64,000 nt of DNA from Actinospineispora spinosispora DSM 44797 (GTDB lineage Bacteria; Actinomycetota; Actinomycetes; Mycobacteriales; Pseudonocardiaceae). Made by a program: the position numbers and the translations under genes. Positions within the stretch are counted from its first letter, which is position 1. Every line of letters starts with the position of its first letter. The notes beneath the pieces were generated by a model. The model made no database searches. It was not told where the DNA came from and saw nothing but the letters and a program-made list of their open reading frames with translations. Of the stretch, positions 8,111-16,210 are shown in pieces. The stretch spans positions 237,137 to 301,136 of the forward strand of contig NZ_KE386838.1 in assembly GCF_000429025.1 (NCBI RefSeq), read 5' to 3'.

Positions 8111-8629
8111 ATGGCGCTCGGCAAGGGATACGACCGGCAGGACTGTTCGCTCGCGCGTGCGCTCGAGGTCGTCGGCGAACGCTGGACGCTGCTGGTGCTG
8201 CGCGACTGCGTGTTCGGTGCACGTCGGTTCCGCGACCTGCGCGACCGGCTGGACATGCCCCGCGCGGTTCTCACCGACCGGCTGAATGCGCTGGTCGAGG
8301 AAGGTCTGCTGGTCCGGCGGCCATACCAGACGGGTCGCGACGAGTACCTCCCGACGGACAAGGCGATCGCGCTGTGGCCGGCGATCTACGCGCTGCGCGA
8401 ATGGGGCGAGCAGTACTACCCGCCGGCGCAGGGGCGGCGCCGCTTCTTCACGCACGTCCAGTGCGGAACCGACATCGACGGCACCGGGCACTGCCCGAGC
8501 TGCGGCACGATGCCGGCACCCGGTGACCTGGAGACCCGCCCCGGCCCCGGTGCCGACATGACGTTGCGCGACGACCAGGTCAGCGTCGCGCTGTACGAAA
8601 CGCATCGCCTGTTGACGCCCCTGCCCTAG
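8111..8629 (+). CDS. HxlR-family winged-helix transcriptional regulator
   Basis: 172 residues. The HxlR core spans residues 8-100: CSLARALEVVGERWTLLVLRD, a recognition helix near RAVLTDRLNALVEEGLL, and a wing with RDEYLPTDK. The early cysteine (residue 12) is the redox/ligand-sensing position seen in many HxlR proteins. The C-terminal extension has a CxnCxxC cluster (residues about 118-137) that could bind metal. It likely represses the divergent exporter. Confidence 0.88.
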   Translation: MALGKGYDRQDCSLARALEVVGERWTLLVLRDCVFGARRFRDLRDRLDMPRAVLTDRLNALVEEGLLVRRPYQTGRDEYLPTDKAIALWPAIYALREWGEQYYPPAQGRRRFFTHVQCGTDIDGTGHCPSCGTMPAPGDLETRPGPGADMTLRDDQVSVALYETHRLLTPLP

Positions 8630-8720
8630 TGTCCTGAGTCGCAAGTTCGTGTGCTGAGTCCGGTGATCCAGATGTCGTCAGGCAAGGCGCCGGAGGCAGC
8701 TCGTACCGAGGTACTCGCAA

Positions 8721-9497
8721 CTAGAGCTCCTTCTCGAGCTTGGCCGCGACCTGGCGGAACCGGCTGACCGGAACCAGATGCACACCGGCGAACGCACCGG
8801 TGTCGCGCAGCGCCAGCACCTGCTCGCACGCCGCGTCGACACCGGCGTCCGGGTCCGCGTCGACCCGCGCGATCAGCTCGTCGGGGATGCTGATGTCCGG
8901 GATCGTCGCCGCGAGCCGCTTCGCCATGCCCGCGCTGGCCAGCACCATCACCCCCGCGTACACCGGCGCCTGGACCGGGTTCGCCTCCCGCCAGCGCAGC
9001 AGGTCCGGGATCGAGTAGCTGACCTGCATGAACACGAAGTCCGCCGCCTGCTTCCACGGAACGAGCGGCCGACTCAGCCCCGCGGTCACGCCGATCTCGA
9101 ACCGCTCGACCGTGCTGAACGACGGATCGTCGCCCGCCCGGCGCGCCTCCTCCATCATGGTGCGCACGGTCAGCTCGCTCGTCCGGCCACCGGCCGTCGG
9201 TTTGTCCCCGTGCACGAAAAGGAACTGGTCGACCCCGTACGCGGCCGCGGTCAACAGGTCCCGGCGGAAACCGAGCAGGTTGCGGTCCCGCGAGTTGACG
9301 CACGCGATGCTGCGCCCGCCCATCGCCGCGACCTCGTGCGCCACCGCGATGCTGGACACGGTGGCCCGCCCGATGTGGTTGTCCGGGATCAGGAACGAGT
9401 CCGCGACCGGCGCCAGCACCCCGATCTGGTGGCGCGCGTGCCGCAGGTCGGGCTTCGTCGGCGGTTCGATCTCGCAGATCACCCGGAATCCACTCAT
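8721..9497 (-). CDS. Methylenetetrahydrofolate-reductase-like protein
   Basis: 258 residues of a TIM-barrel MTHFR-like protein: EIEPP near residue 9 carries the glutamate equivalent to the proton-donor position, and HGDKPTAGG, FMQVSYSIPDLLRW and VYAGVMVLASAGMAKRL follow the family pattern. It is shorter than MetF of E. coli (about 296), so substrate and pathway (methionine or C1 metabolism) are uncertain. It is divergent from the PRPP-synthetase-like gene with only 24 bp between starts. Confidence 0.75.
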   Translation of the reverse strand: MSGFRVICEIEPPTKPDLRHARHQIGVLAPVADSFLIPDNHIGRATVSSIAVAHEVAAMGGRSIACVNSRDRNLLGFRRDLLTAAAYGVDQFLFVHGDKPTAGGRTSELTVRTMMEEARRAGDDPSFSTVERFEIGVTAGLSRPLVPWKQAADFVFMQVSYSIPDLLRWREANPVQAPVYAGVMVLASAGMAKRLAATIPDISIPDELIARVDADPDAGVDAACEQVLALRDTGAFAGVHLVPVSRFRQVAAKLEKEL

Positions 9498-9521
9498 TCA
9501 CCCGACGTTAGCTGCTGAAGA

Positions 9522-10481
9522 ATGATCAGCATGCGGGATATCACCCTGTTCAGCGGATCAGCACACCCCGAGCTCGCGGCCGCGATCTGCCACCACCTGG
9601 AGGTTCCGCTCGCCCCGACCAGGATCGACCGGTTCACCAACGACTGCATCGAGGTCGCGCTGCAGGCCAACTGCCGCGAGCGCGACGTCTTCATCGTCCA
9701 GCCGCTGGTGCCGCCGGTACAGGAACACCTCGTCGAGCTGCTGCTCATGCTGGACGCCGCGCGTGGTGCGTCGGCAGCCCGCATCACCGTCGTGATGCCG
9801 CACTACGCCTACGCCCGCTCGGACAAGAAGGACGCGCCGCGCATCTCCATCGCCGCCCGGCTGGTCGCGGACCTGCTGGTGACAGCGGGCGCGGACCGGG
9901 TACTGGCGATGACGCTGCACTCGCCGCAGGTACACGGCTTCTTCAGCGTGCCGGTCGACCACCTGCACGCCCTGCACGAGCTGGCCGGCCACTTCCGCGC
10001 CGGTGACCTGAGCAACTCCGTCGTGCTGTCCCCCGACCTGGGCAACGCGAAGGAAGCGTCGAAGTTCGCGCGACTGCTGGGCGTGCCGGTCGCCGCCGCC
10101 GCGAAGCAACGCCTGTCCGACGACAAGGTGGTGATCAGCTCGATCATCGGCGACGTGGCCGGCCGCGACGTCATCGTGCTCGACGACGAGATCGCCAGGG
10201 GCAGCACGATCATCGAGGTCCTGGACCGCCTGGCCGACCGGGACGTGTCGTCGGTCCGCGTCGCCTGCACGCACGGTCTGTTCACCGACGGCGCGCTCGA
10301 CCGCATCGGCGCTCGGGGTGACGTGACGGAGATCGTCTGCACCAACACGGTCCCGATCCCCGATGCGAGCCGCTCACCCAAGCTGACGGTCCTGTCGGTG
10401 GCGAAACCCCTGGCGGAGGCGGTCCGCCGCATCCACAACGGCGAGTCGGTAAGCGTCCTCTTCGACCCCCCTCGTGAGTGA
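9522..10481 (+). CDS. Ribose-phosphate pyrophosphokinase (divergent paralogue)
   Basis: 319 residues with the PRPP synthetase fold: ITLFSGSAHPELA at the start, PHYAYARSDKKDAPRISIAA, LHSPQVHGFF, SPDLGNAKEASKFA. The PRPP-binding loop reads LDDEIARGST instead of the usual VDDMIDTGGT-like form, so it is a divergent member and probably not the housekeeping Prs. It would make PRPP from ribose 5-phosphate and ATP; altered regulation or substrate is possible. It ends before a large nested palindrome. Confidence 0.8.
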   Translation: MISMRDITLFSGSAHPELAAAICHHLEVPLAPTRIDRFTNDCIEVALQANCRERDVFIVQPLVPPVQEHLVELLLMLDAARGASAARITVVMPHYAYARSDKKDAPRISIAARLVADLLVTAGADRVLAMTLHSPQVHGFFSVPVDHLHALHELAGHFRAGDLSNSVVLSPDLGNAKEASKFARLLGVPVAAAAKQRLSDDKVVISSIIGDVAGRDVIVLDDEIARGSTIIEVLDRLADRDVSSVRVACTHGLFTDGALDRIGARGDVTEIVCTNTVPIPDASRSPKLTVLSVAKPLAEAVRRIHNGESVSVLFDPPRE

Positions 10482-10553
10482 TGAGGCCCCCGGGAGCGCG
10501 CACTCCGAGCTGCGTGCAGCCCTGACGTGCTGATTCGCTCGTACCCCGGCTTT

Positions 10554-10672
10554 CGTGAGTGGCAAGTGGTCCTATAGCAACCCTGGGCACTCACGACGAA
10601 AAAGCTGTCGTGAGTGCCCAGGGTTGCTACGCCTTCGGCGCCCCTTCGGGGTAGAACCACTTGCCACTCACG
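10554..10672. repeat. Nested double palindrome of the GTGAGTG family
   Basis: Outer arms 10554-10574 and 10652-10672 pair with one mismatch (CGTGAGTGGCAAGTGG at the left). Inner arms 10575-10597 and 10607-10629 pair perfectly, and their inner ends are again CACTCACGAC/GTCGTGAGTG. Two small CTTCGG-type hairpins sit in the right half. It lies between convergent prs-like and lrp-like genes and clips the end of the latter. Confidence 0.9.
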
Positions 10673-11162
10673 TGGGGCGGCGGCCTACTCGGCTGGAGGG
10701 GGGATCGCCGGGGAGCACCGAGACGATCTGGTTCATCGTGTGCTGGTAGATCACCGACGAGCGGAAGCTGATGATCTCCCGGCGCTTGCTCAGGCGGTCG
10801 AGCAGGAAGGACTGCAGGTGCTCGATGTCCTGCACCGCCACGTGGACGAGGAAATCGTCCCCGCCGGCCAGCACGAAGACGGCGAGCACCTCCGGCAGCG
10901 GCACCAACGAGTCGTGGATGGTGTCGATGACGTCCCGGGTGAGCGGCCGCACCTGGACCGTGATGAGGGCCTGGACCCGGCGGTTCAGCGCGGGCAGGTC
11001 GATGCGCGCGGTGTAGCCGGTGATGACACCGTGCTGGCGCAGCAGGCGAACCCGTTCCAGGCAGGTCGACGGCGCGACACCGACGGCGCCTGCGAGGTCC
11101 CGGTTGGTCTGCCGGGCGTCGCGTTGGAGTTCCGCCACGATTGCCGAATCAACTTCATCCAC
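10668..11162 (-). CDS. Lrp/AsnC-family regulator next to leucine dehydrogenase
   Basis: 164 residues: N-terminal HTH (residues 1-50, with NRDLAGAVGVAPSTCLERVRLL as the helix-turn-helix) and a C-terminal RAM ligand domain with the GGDDFLVHVAV motif. GTG 11162 has GGGGAG just upstream. It is divergent from the leucine/valine dehydrogenase gene, as in other actinomycetes where an Lrp-type factor controls branched-chain amino acid deamination. Its stop lies inside a palindrome, so the last residues may be recently acquired. Confidence 0.88.
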   Translation of the reverse strand: MDEVDSAIVAELQRDARQTNRDLAGAVGVAPSTCLERVRLLRQHGVITGYTARIDLPALNRRVQALITVQVRPLTRDVIDTIHDSLVPLPEVLAVFVLAGGDDFLVHVAVQDIEHLQSFLLDRLSKRREIISFRSSVIYQHTMNQIVSVLPGDPPSSRVGRRPT

Positions 11163-11184
11163 GCTCCCCAGCTTGCCGCATGCC

Positions 11185-11199
11185 CCGAATTTTGTTCGG
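11185..11199. promoter_or_regulatory. Lrp-type operator candidate
   Basis: CCGAA and TTCGG arms flank an AT-rich centre (15 bp in all) in the 78-bp divergent promoter between the lrp-like and leucine dehydrogenase genes. Size and shape fit an Lrp/AsnC box. Confidence 0.55.
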
Positions 11200-11240
11200 C
11201 GGACCAGCTACATGCCATCGGAAGTACCTAGTTTCTCGCC

Positions 11241-12227
11241 ATGACACTGAACCATGAGCAGGTAAGGATCGTTCTCGGCGCACGATCCGGAGTCCCGATC
11301 ATCGTGGCGATCCACTCGACCGAACGCGGGAAAGCGCTCGGCGGGTGCCGTCTGTGGCACTACCCGGACTGGCGGGACGGGCTGGCCGACGCACTGCGGC
11401 TCGCCGAGGGGATGACCGCGAAGAACGCCGCCGCCGGTCTCCAGCACGGCGGCGGCAAGACGGTCGTCGCGCTGCCCGCCGGGTTCGTTCTCGACGCGCA
11501 GGCCAGGCGCGAGGTGATGCTCGACGTCGGCGACCTCATCGAGTCGTTCGACGGCTCGTACGCGACCGGACCGGACGTCGGCACCACACCGGAGGACATG
11601 GCGGTCATCGGCGAGCGGACCGGTGAGGTGTTCTGCCGGCCGGAAGCCGCCGGGGGCAGCGGTGACTGTTCGCCGTACACCGCGATCGGGGTGCTCGCCG
11701 CGATGCGCGCGGTGTGCGGGGAGCTGGACGGGTCGACGGAGCTGCGCGGCCGGCGGGTCACGGTCGTCGGGCTGGGGCACGTCGGTACGCCGCTCGTCCG
11801 CGCGCTGCACGCCGACGGTGCCGTGCTCACGGTGACCGACATCGATCCCGCGCGCCGCGCGCTGGCCGCCGCGCTCGGCGCCACCTGGGTGGACATCGAC
11901 AGGGCACCGACCGTGCCCGCCGACATTCTCGTGCCGGCGGCGCTCGGCGGACTGCTCACCCGGGAGCTCGTCCCGCACCTGCGCTGCCGGGGGATCGTCG
12001 GACCCGCCAACAACCAGCTCGCCGAACCGGAGGTGGCTCGGCTGCTGTCGGCGCGCGGCATCATCTGGGCGACAGACCATCTCGCCAGCGCCGGTGGTGT
12101 CGTCTACGCGGTGGCCCGCGAGCTCCACGGTGTGGATCATCAACAGGCACTTGAGCGGGTGCTGAGCATCGAGGACACCGTCAGGTCTCAGCTGCGTAGC
12201 GTGCATACTCGGGGGCAGGTAGCCTGA
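11241..12227 (+). CDS. Leucine/valine dehydrogenase (Glu/Leu/Phe/Val dehydrogenase family)
   Basis: 328 residues. The catalytic domain shows MTAKNAAAGL and GGGKTVV with Lys61 and Lys73 (substrate-binding and catalytic lysines of the family) and TGPDVGTTPEDM. The Rossmann domain has GLGHVG near residue 176 and TDIDPAR, an acidic residue at the second strand end, consistent with NAD. It oxidatively deaminates branched-chain amino acids to 2-oxo acids. It is slightly shorter than typical leucine dehydrogenases (about 360). The Lrp neighbour implies amino-acid control. Confidence 0.88.
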   Translation: MTLNHEQVRIVLGARSGVPIIVAIHSTERGKALGGCRLWHYPDWRDGLADALRLAEGMTAKNAAAGLQHGGGKTVVALPAGFVLDAQARREVMLDVGDLIESFDGSYATGPDVGTTPEDMAVIGERTGEVFCRPEAAGGSGDCSPYTAIGVLAAMRAVCGELDGSTELRGRRVTVVGLGHVGTPLVRALHADGAVLTVTDIDPARRALAAALGATWVDIDRAPTVPADILVPAALGGLLTRELVPHLRCRGIVGPANNQLAEPEVARLLSARGIIWATDHLASAGGVVYAVARELHGVDHQQALERVLSIEDTVRSQLRSVHTRGQVA

Positions 12228-12282
12228 CTTTCCCACGTGATCAACGTCGGTGGGGATGAGTGCCGGCGGGCGAGGGGATTGC

Positions 12283-12873
12283 ATGCTGAGGAACGGACTG
12301 AGCACGGTCGCACTGGCGTCGGCGAGCTGCCTGCTGGTGGTGCTGTCGGCGTCGCCCGCATGGGCGGACGGGTCCACTCATCAGCACGATTCGGGCAGGT
12401 CGACGCCGGGTTACCAGGACGATTCCACGCCGCCCGACGGCAGTTCGGCACAGAACGGGGGCAGTACCCGTTCCGGAGTGGCCGCCCCCGGTATCCCCGG
12501 TTACTCGCCCACCGCGCAGGGGCCGACGCCGCCCGCGACCAAGCTGACGATCACCATTGCCGGTAGTCCGGTGGCAGGCCACGACGGCCGGTTCGTACTC
12601 ACCTGCGACCCGGCCGGTGGCCAGCATCCGGACCCGAAGAACGCGTGCGCAAAACTCGATCAGGCCGCCGCCGCGCGCCAGGACCTGTTCGCGGGAGTGC
12701 CCGAGGGCCAGATGTGCGCGCAGGTGTTCGGCGGTCCGGCGACCGCGGAGGTCGTCGGCACGTGGCGGGACCGCACGATCAACACCAAGATCACCCGGAC
12801 CGACGGCTGCCAGACCGACCGGTGGAACAAGCTCGTCCCGGTCATCCCGCCGGAAGCCCCGACCGGCACCTGA
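12283..12873 (+). CDS. Secreted subtilisin-inhibitor-like (SSI family) protease inhibitor
   Basis: 196 residues from ATG 12283 (GAGGGG upstream). A Sec signal peptide ends near AWA-DG at about residue 29. A Ser/Pro/Gly linker runs to about residue 95, then an SSI domain with the four cysteines in the family arrangement (LTCDP and NACAKL; QMCAQVF and DGCQTDRW). By alignment with Streptomyces SSI (Cys71-Pro-Met73), the reactive P1 residue is Gln here instead of Met/Lys, so specificity should differ. The long N-terminal linker is unusual. Confidence 0.85.
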   Translation: MLRNGLSTVALASASCLLVVLSASPAWADGSTHQHDSGRSTPGYQDDSTPPDGSSAQNGGSTRSGVAAPGIPGYSPTAQGPTPPATKLTITIAGSPVAGHDGRFVLTCDPAGGQHPDPKNACAKLDQAAAARQDLFAGVPEGQMCAQVFGGPATAEVVGTWRDRTINTKITRTDGCQTDRWNKLVPVIPPEAPTGT

Positions 12874-12924
12874 GTTCCCGCCAGGGCCAGCACAACCCGG
12901 CCCGCGCCTCTACCGTCGGATCCC

Positions 12925-13134
12925 ATGGATCACACGTATCGCATCACCGAGATCGTCGGAACGAGCCCGGACGGCATCGAGCCCGCCATCCGTAACGGTG
13001 TGGCCCGAGCCGCGAAGACGGTGCGCAACCTCGACTGGTTCGAGGTCACCGAGGTGCGCGGTCAGATCGAGGACGGGGCAGTGCAGTACTTCCAGGTCGG
13101 GCTCAAACTGGGTTTCCGTCTCGACGACGAGTGA
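12925..13134 (+). CDS. Dodecin family flavin-binding protein
   Basis: 69 residues, the normal dodecin length: YRITEIVGTSPDGIEPAIRNGVARA, then LDWFEVTEVRG (the flavin-stacking Trp) and YFQVGLKLGFRLDD. Dodecins form hollow dodecamers that store or scavenge riboflavin, FMN or FAD. The 3' end overlaps the convergent HMG-CoA lyase gene by 32 bp, so the two stops are interleaved. Confidence 0.93.
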   Translation: MDHTYRITEIVGTSPDGIEPAIRNGVARAAKTVRNLDWFEVTEVRGQIEDGAVQYFQVGLKLGFRLDDE

Positions 13135-14038
13135 CCGGAGCGGCAGGGGCGGTGCCGACGGTGGCCAGCGCCGAGTCGAGCGGATGGTCGATCAGCCCGG
13201 CCAGGTGGTCGCGGACGGCGGTGAGCTTCACCGGGTCGATGCCGGTTCGCAGGCCCTCGCGGTGGAGCAGGTGCACCAGGTCGTCGGTCGCCACGTTGCC
13301 GGACGCGCCGGGCGCGAACGGGCATCCGCCGAGTCCGCCGAGCGCCGCGTCGAACCTGCGGATGCCCAGGCCCAGCGCGCACCAGGCGTTCGCGGCGGCC
13401 ATCCCGTAGGTGTTGTGCAGGTGCAGCCCCAGCTCGATGTCGCCTGCCGCGTCCCGCACGGCGCCGATCGCCCGGGTAACACCTCCGGGGTGCGCGGCGC
13501 CGATCGTGTCGGCGAGATGGACCACCTCGGCGCCCATCCCCACCAGGCGCGTCGCCACCCTGGCGACCCTGGCCGGGTCGGTGTCCCCGTCGAACGGGCA
13601 CACGAACGCCGTGGCCACGGCCCCTTCGACGCGTACGCCGGCGTCGCGCAGGGTCGCCGCCGCCGGTTCGAGGCGGTCCAGCGCGGCGTCGGTGCTCGCG
13701 CCGGCGTTGGCGACGCTGTGCCCGTCCGAGGCCGAGACCACGAAACGCACGGTCCGCGCACCCGCCTCGATCGCGCGTCGGGCACCGCCGTCGGTGAACA
13801 CCAGGGTGTGCAGCTGCGCGGTCACCTCGGCCGGGTTCAGCCCGCGCAGCACCTCGGCGGACCCGGCCATCTGCGGCACCTTCGCCGGGTTGACGAACGC
13901 GCCGACCTCCAGCGACACGAGCCCGGCGTCCAGGAGTCCTTCGGCGAGCGCGAGCCGCTCCTCGACCGGCAGGACCACCTTCTCCAGCTGTAGCCCGTCC
14001 CGCAGCAACACGTCGGTGATCAGGACGTCGGGTTCCAT
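13103..14038 (-). CDS. Hydroxymethylglutaryl-CoA lyase-like enzyme
   Basis: 311 residues of the HMGL/DRE-TIM metallolyase family. RDGLQLEK (residues 13-20) holds the Arg/Asp metal and catalytic residues, HLHNTYG the His/His/Asn cluster, and GGCPFAPGASGNVATDD the signature loop with the catalytic Cys. It should cleave a 3-hydroxy-3-methyl-dicarboxylyl-CoA to acetyl-CoA (or pyruvate, for citramalyl-CoA) plus a partner. The stop of the upstream CoA-transferase overlaps its ATG by one base, so they form an operon. Confidence 0.9.
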   Translation of the reverse strand: MEPDVLITDVLLRDGLQLEKVVLPVEERLALAEGLLDAGLVSLEVGAFVNPAKVPQMAGSAEVLRGLNPAEVTAQLHTLVFTDGGARRAIEAGARTVRFVVSASDGHSVANAGASTDAALDRLEPAAATLRDAGVRVEGAVATAFVCPFDGDTDPARVARVATRLVGMGAEVVHLADTIGAAHPGGVTRAIGAVRDAAGDIELGLHLHNTYGMAAANAWCALGLGIRRFDAALGGLGGCPFAPGASGNVATDDLVHLLHREGLRTGIDPVKLTAVRDHLAGLIDHPLDSALATVGTAPAAPVTRRRDGNPV

Positions 14039-15252
14039 CAGATCGCACCCTTCGCGCGCAGCTCGGCCCGTTCAGCCTCGCCGTAACCCAGCTCGGACAG
14101 CACTTCATCGGTGTGTTCGCCCAGTTCAGGGCCCATCCAGCGGGTCCGGCCCGGGTTGTTCTCCAGCCGGGGGACGATGCCGGCGAAACTCACCTCGGTG
14201 TTCTCCTCGCCGATCCGCACCGGGTGTCTCTCCAGCATGCCGCGTGCCGCGAAGTGCGGGTCCCGCGCGATGTCCGGCGCGGTCAGGATCGGTCCGTGCG
14301 GCACCTCGGCCGCGAGCAGCACCTCGGTGGCGCGTTCCATGCTGACGCCCTCGGCCCACGCGGCGAGTGCTTCGTCCAGCTCGTCGTTGTGCGCGACGCG
14401 GCCCGCGTTGTCCGCCATCCTCGGGTCGTCGGCGAGCTCGGGACGGCCGATCGCGTGCATCAGCCGCCGGTAGATGCCGTCCCCGTTGCCGCTGATCACC
14501 ACGTATCCGCCGTCCGCGCACCGGTAGGTGTTGGACGGCGAGGCACCCGGGATGCCGGTGCCAGCGGGTTCGCGCAGCACGCCGAATGCGTCGTGGTCCG
14601 GCGTCAACGACTCCATGAGCGAGTAGATCGACTCGTACAGCGCGACGTCGACGACCTCACCGCCCCGGGTGCCCCGCTGGACCAGACCGAGCAGCGCACC
14701 GATGACCGCGTACAGGCCGGCGACCGAGTCGGCGAGGCTGATGCCGACCCGAACCGGCGGCTGCCCGGGATATCCGGTGAGGGCACGCAGCCCGCCGACC
14801 GCCTCGGCGACGCCGCCGAAACCGGGACGGTCACGGTACGGCCCGGTCTGGCCGTACCCGGAGATGCGGACGATCACCAGGTCCGGGTTGACCGCGCGCA
14901 GCTCGTCCGGCCCGAGACCCCATCGTTCGAGGGTGCCCGGCCGGAAGTTCTCCAGCAGCACGTCCACCTGTCCGGCCAGGCGCAATGCCACCTCCTTGCC
15001 CTCGGAGGTGCGCAGGTCGAGGGTGACCGAACGCTTGTTGCGCCCGAGGTGCCGGAACAGCAGCGAGGTGTCGCCGCCGTGCAACCGCCAGCGGCGCAAC
15101 TCGTCCCCCGCGCCGGGTCGTTCGATCTTGACGACGTCCGCGCCGAACTCGCCGAGCAGCCTGCCCGCGCTGGGCGCCGCGATGAAGTTCCCCAGTTCGA
15201 GGACCCGAATCCCGGTCAACGGACCGGAGCCTGCCGTCGCTGATGCCGCCAC
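14038..15252 (-). CDS. Family III (CaiB/BaiF) CoA-transferase
   Basis: 404 residues. N-terminal GIRVLELGNFIAAPSAGRLL and GADVVKIERPGAGD, then VLLENFRPGTLERWGLG and the catalytic aspartate Asp175 in VGISLADSVAG, all characteristic of family III. It transfers CoA between carboxylic acids. Coupled to an HMG-CoA-lyase-like gene, it probably activates a dicarboxylic or branched hydroxy acid before cleavage; succinyl-CoA:HMG/glutarate CoA-transferases belong to this family. It is divergent from the IclR-type regulator. Confidence 0.9.
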   Translation of the reverse strand: MAASATAGSGPLTGIRVLELGNFIAAPSAGRLLGEFGADVVKIERPGAGDELRRWRLHGGDTSLLFRHLGRNKRSVTLDLRTSEGKEVALRLAGQVDVLLENFRPGTLERWGLGPDELRAVNPDLVIVRISGYGQTGPYRDRPGFGGVAEAVGGLRALTGYPGQPPVRVGISLADSVAGLYAVIGALLGLVQRGTRGGEVVDVALYESIYSLMESLTPDHDAFGVLREPAGTGIPGASPSNTYRCADGGYVVISGNGDGIYRRLMHAIGRPELADDPRMADNAGRVAHNDELDEALAAWAEGVSMERATEVLLAAEVPHGPILTAPDIARDPHFAARGMLERHPVRIGEENTEVSFAGIVPRLENNPGRTRWMGPELGEHTDEVLSELGYGEAERAELRAKGAI

Positions 15253-15265
15253 CTAGCCACCTCGC

Positions 15266-15296
15266 CCACATAGTGAGTTATAAACCCATCATGTGG
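15266..15296. promoter_or_regulatory. IclR operator candidate 1 (CoA-transferase/iclR divergent promoter)
   Basis: CCACATAGTGA at 15266 and ATGTGG at 15291-15296 form an inverted repeat; TGTGG begins 26 bp after CCACAT. The same motif and the same 26-bp spacing recur in front of the MFS gene (16163), which supports a shared regulator, most likely the IclR protein between them. Confidence 0.65.
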
Positions 15297-15365
15297 TTGG
15301 ATTCGGCGGAACGTCAAGGACAGCGTCGATATGCTGCTCAGCGTCACAGCACCCTCGGAGGAACC

Positions 15366-16145
15366 ATGACCGAGCCGGGCTCCAACTCGGCGACCCCCGT
15401 CCTGGTGCTGCGGAAGATCCGTCAGATCCTGCGCGCGTTCAGCATCGAGGATCCGGAGCTGTCGCTGCATCAGATCACCAGGGCGACCGGTCTGCCCGCC
15501 AGCACCTGCCAACGGTTGGTCCGCAACCTGGTGCTGGAGGGTTTCCTCGATCGCGACGGTGACCGGTACCGGATCGGGCTGGAGTTCGTGCAGTGGGCGG
15601 CACCGGGCACCTTCGGGCTGGACCTGGTGGCACTGACCCGGCCGAGCCTGCAGAAGCTGCGCGATGACACCGGCGAGACCGCCTGCCTGTACCTGCGGCA
15701 CGGACCGTTCCGCACGGTGGTCTCGCTCGCCGAGTCGCGGCACCCGATCATCCGGCTGTTCGTGCTGGGCATGGTCATGCCACTGCACGCGGGCTCCGCC
15801 GGCAAGGTGCTGCTCGCCTGGGACCCGGCCGCGCGCCAGGACGCGGTCGGCCACGGTCTCACCCGCTTCACCCCGGACACCGTGGTCGACATCGACGTGC
15901 TGACCGGGCAGCTGAGCGCCATCCGGGAGGCCGGCTACGCCGCCAGCTTCGAAGAACGCGACGTCGGCGCGGCGTCCATCAGCGCTCCGGTGTTCGGCAT
16001 CGACGGTGACGTGGTCGCCGCCCTGGGCATCGGCGCGCCCACCCAGCGACTCACCCCCGCCGACCTGCCGAGGCTCGCGCCGGTCGTGGTCCAGGCCGCG
16101 TGGGACGCGTCCCAACGGTTGGGTTGGCGTCACTCAAAGGATTGA
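15366..16145 (+). CDS. IclR-family transcriptional regulator
   Basis: 259 residues from ATG 15366 with GGAGG six bases upstream. N-terminal winged helix (LHQITRATGLPASTCQRLVRNLVLEGFLDRD, residues about 34-65) and a C-terminal effector domain (LREAGYAASFEERD-type motif, ISAPVFGIDGDVVAALGIGAP). It lies between the CoA-transferase/lyase operon and the MFS gene and probably controls both through the paired operators. Ligand unknown, likely the transported acid. Confidence 0.9.
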   Translation: MTEPGSNSATPVLVLRKIRQILRAFSIEDPELSLHQITRATGLPASTCQRLVRNLVLEGFLDRDGDRYRIGLEFVQWAAPGTFGLDLVALTRPSLQKLRDDTGETACLYLRHGPFRTVVSLAESRHPIIRLFVLGMVMPLHAGSAGKVLLAWDPAARQDAVGHGLTRFTPDTVVDIDVLTGQLSAIREAGYAASFEERDVGAASISAPVFGIDGDVVAALGIGAPTQRLTPADLPRLAPVVVQAAWDASQRLGWRHSKD

Positions 16146-16162
16146 CGACGCCGCGAGTCCGA

Positions 16163-16194
16163 CCACATACTGATTCCGCTATCCACAGTGTGGT
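16163..16194. promoter_or_regulatory. IclR operator candidate 2 (MFS promoter)
   Basis: CCACATACTGA at 16163 and TGTGGT at 16189-16194. About 22 of 32 positions match the site at 15266, with identical half-site spacing. It sits 17 bp upstream of the MFS start codon, consistent with repression or close activation. Confidence 0.65.
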
Positions 16195-16210
16195 GTTCAG
16201 GAGGCGTTGC

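Noticed and set aside
8630..8720. Possible insertion-sequence remnant after the HxlR gene
   Set aside because: No inverted ends, target duplication or transposase fragment could be identified in these 91 bp.
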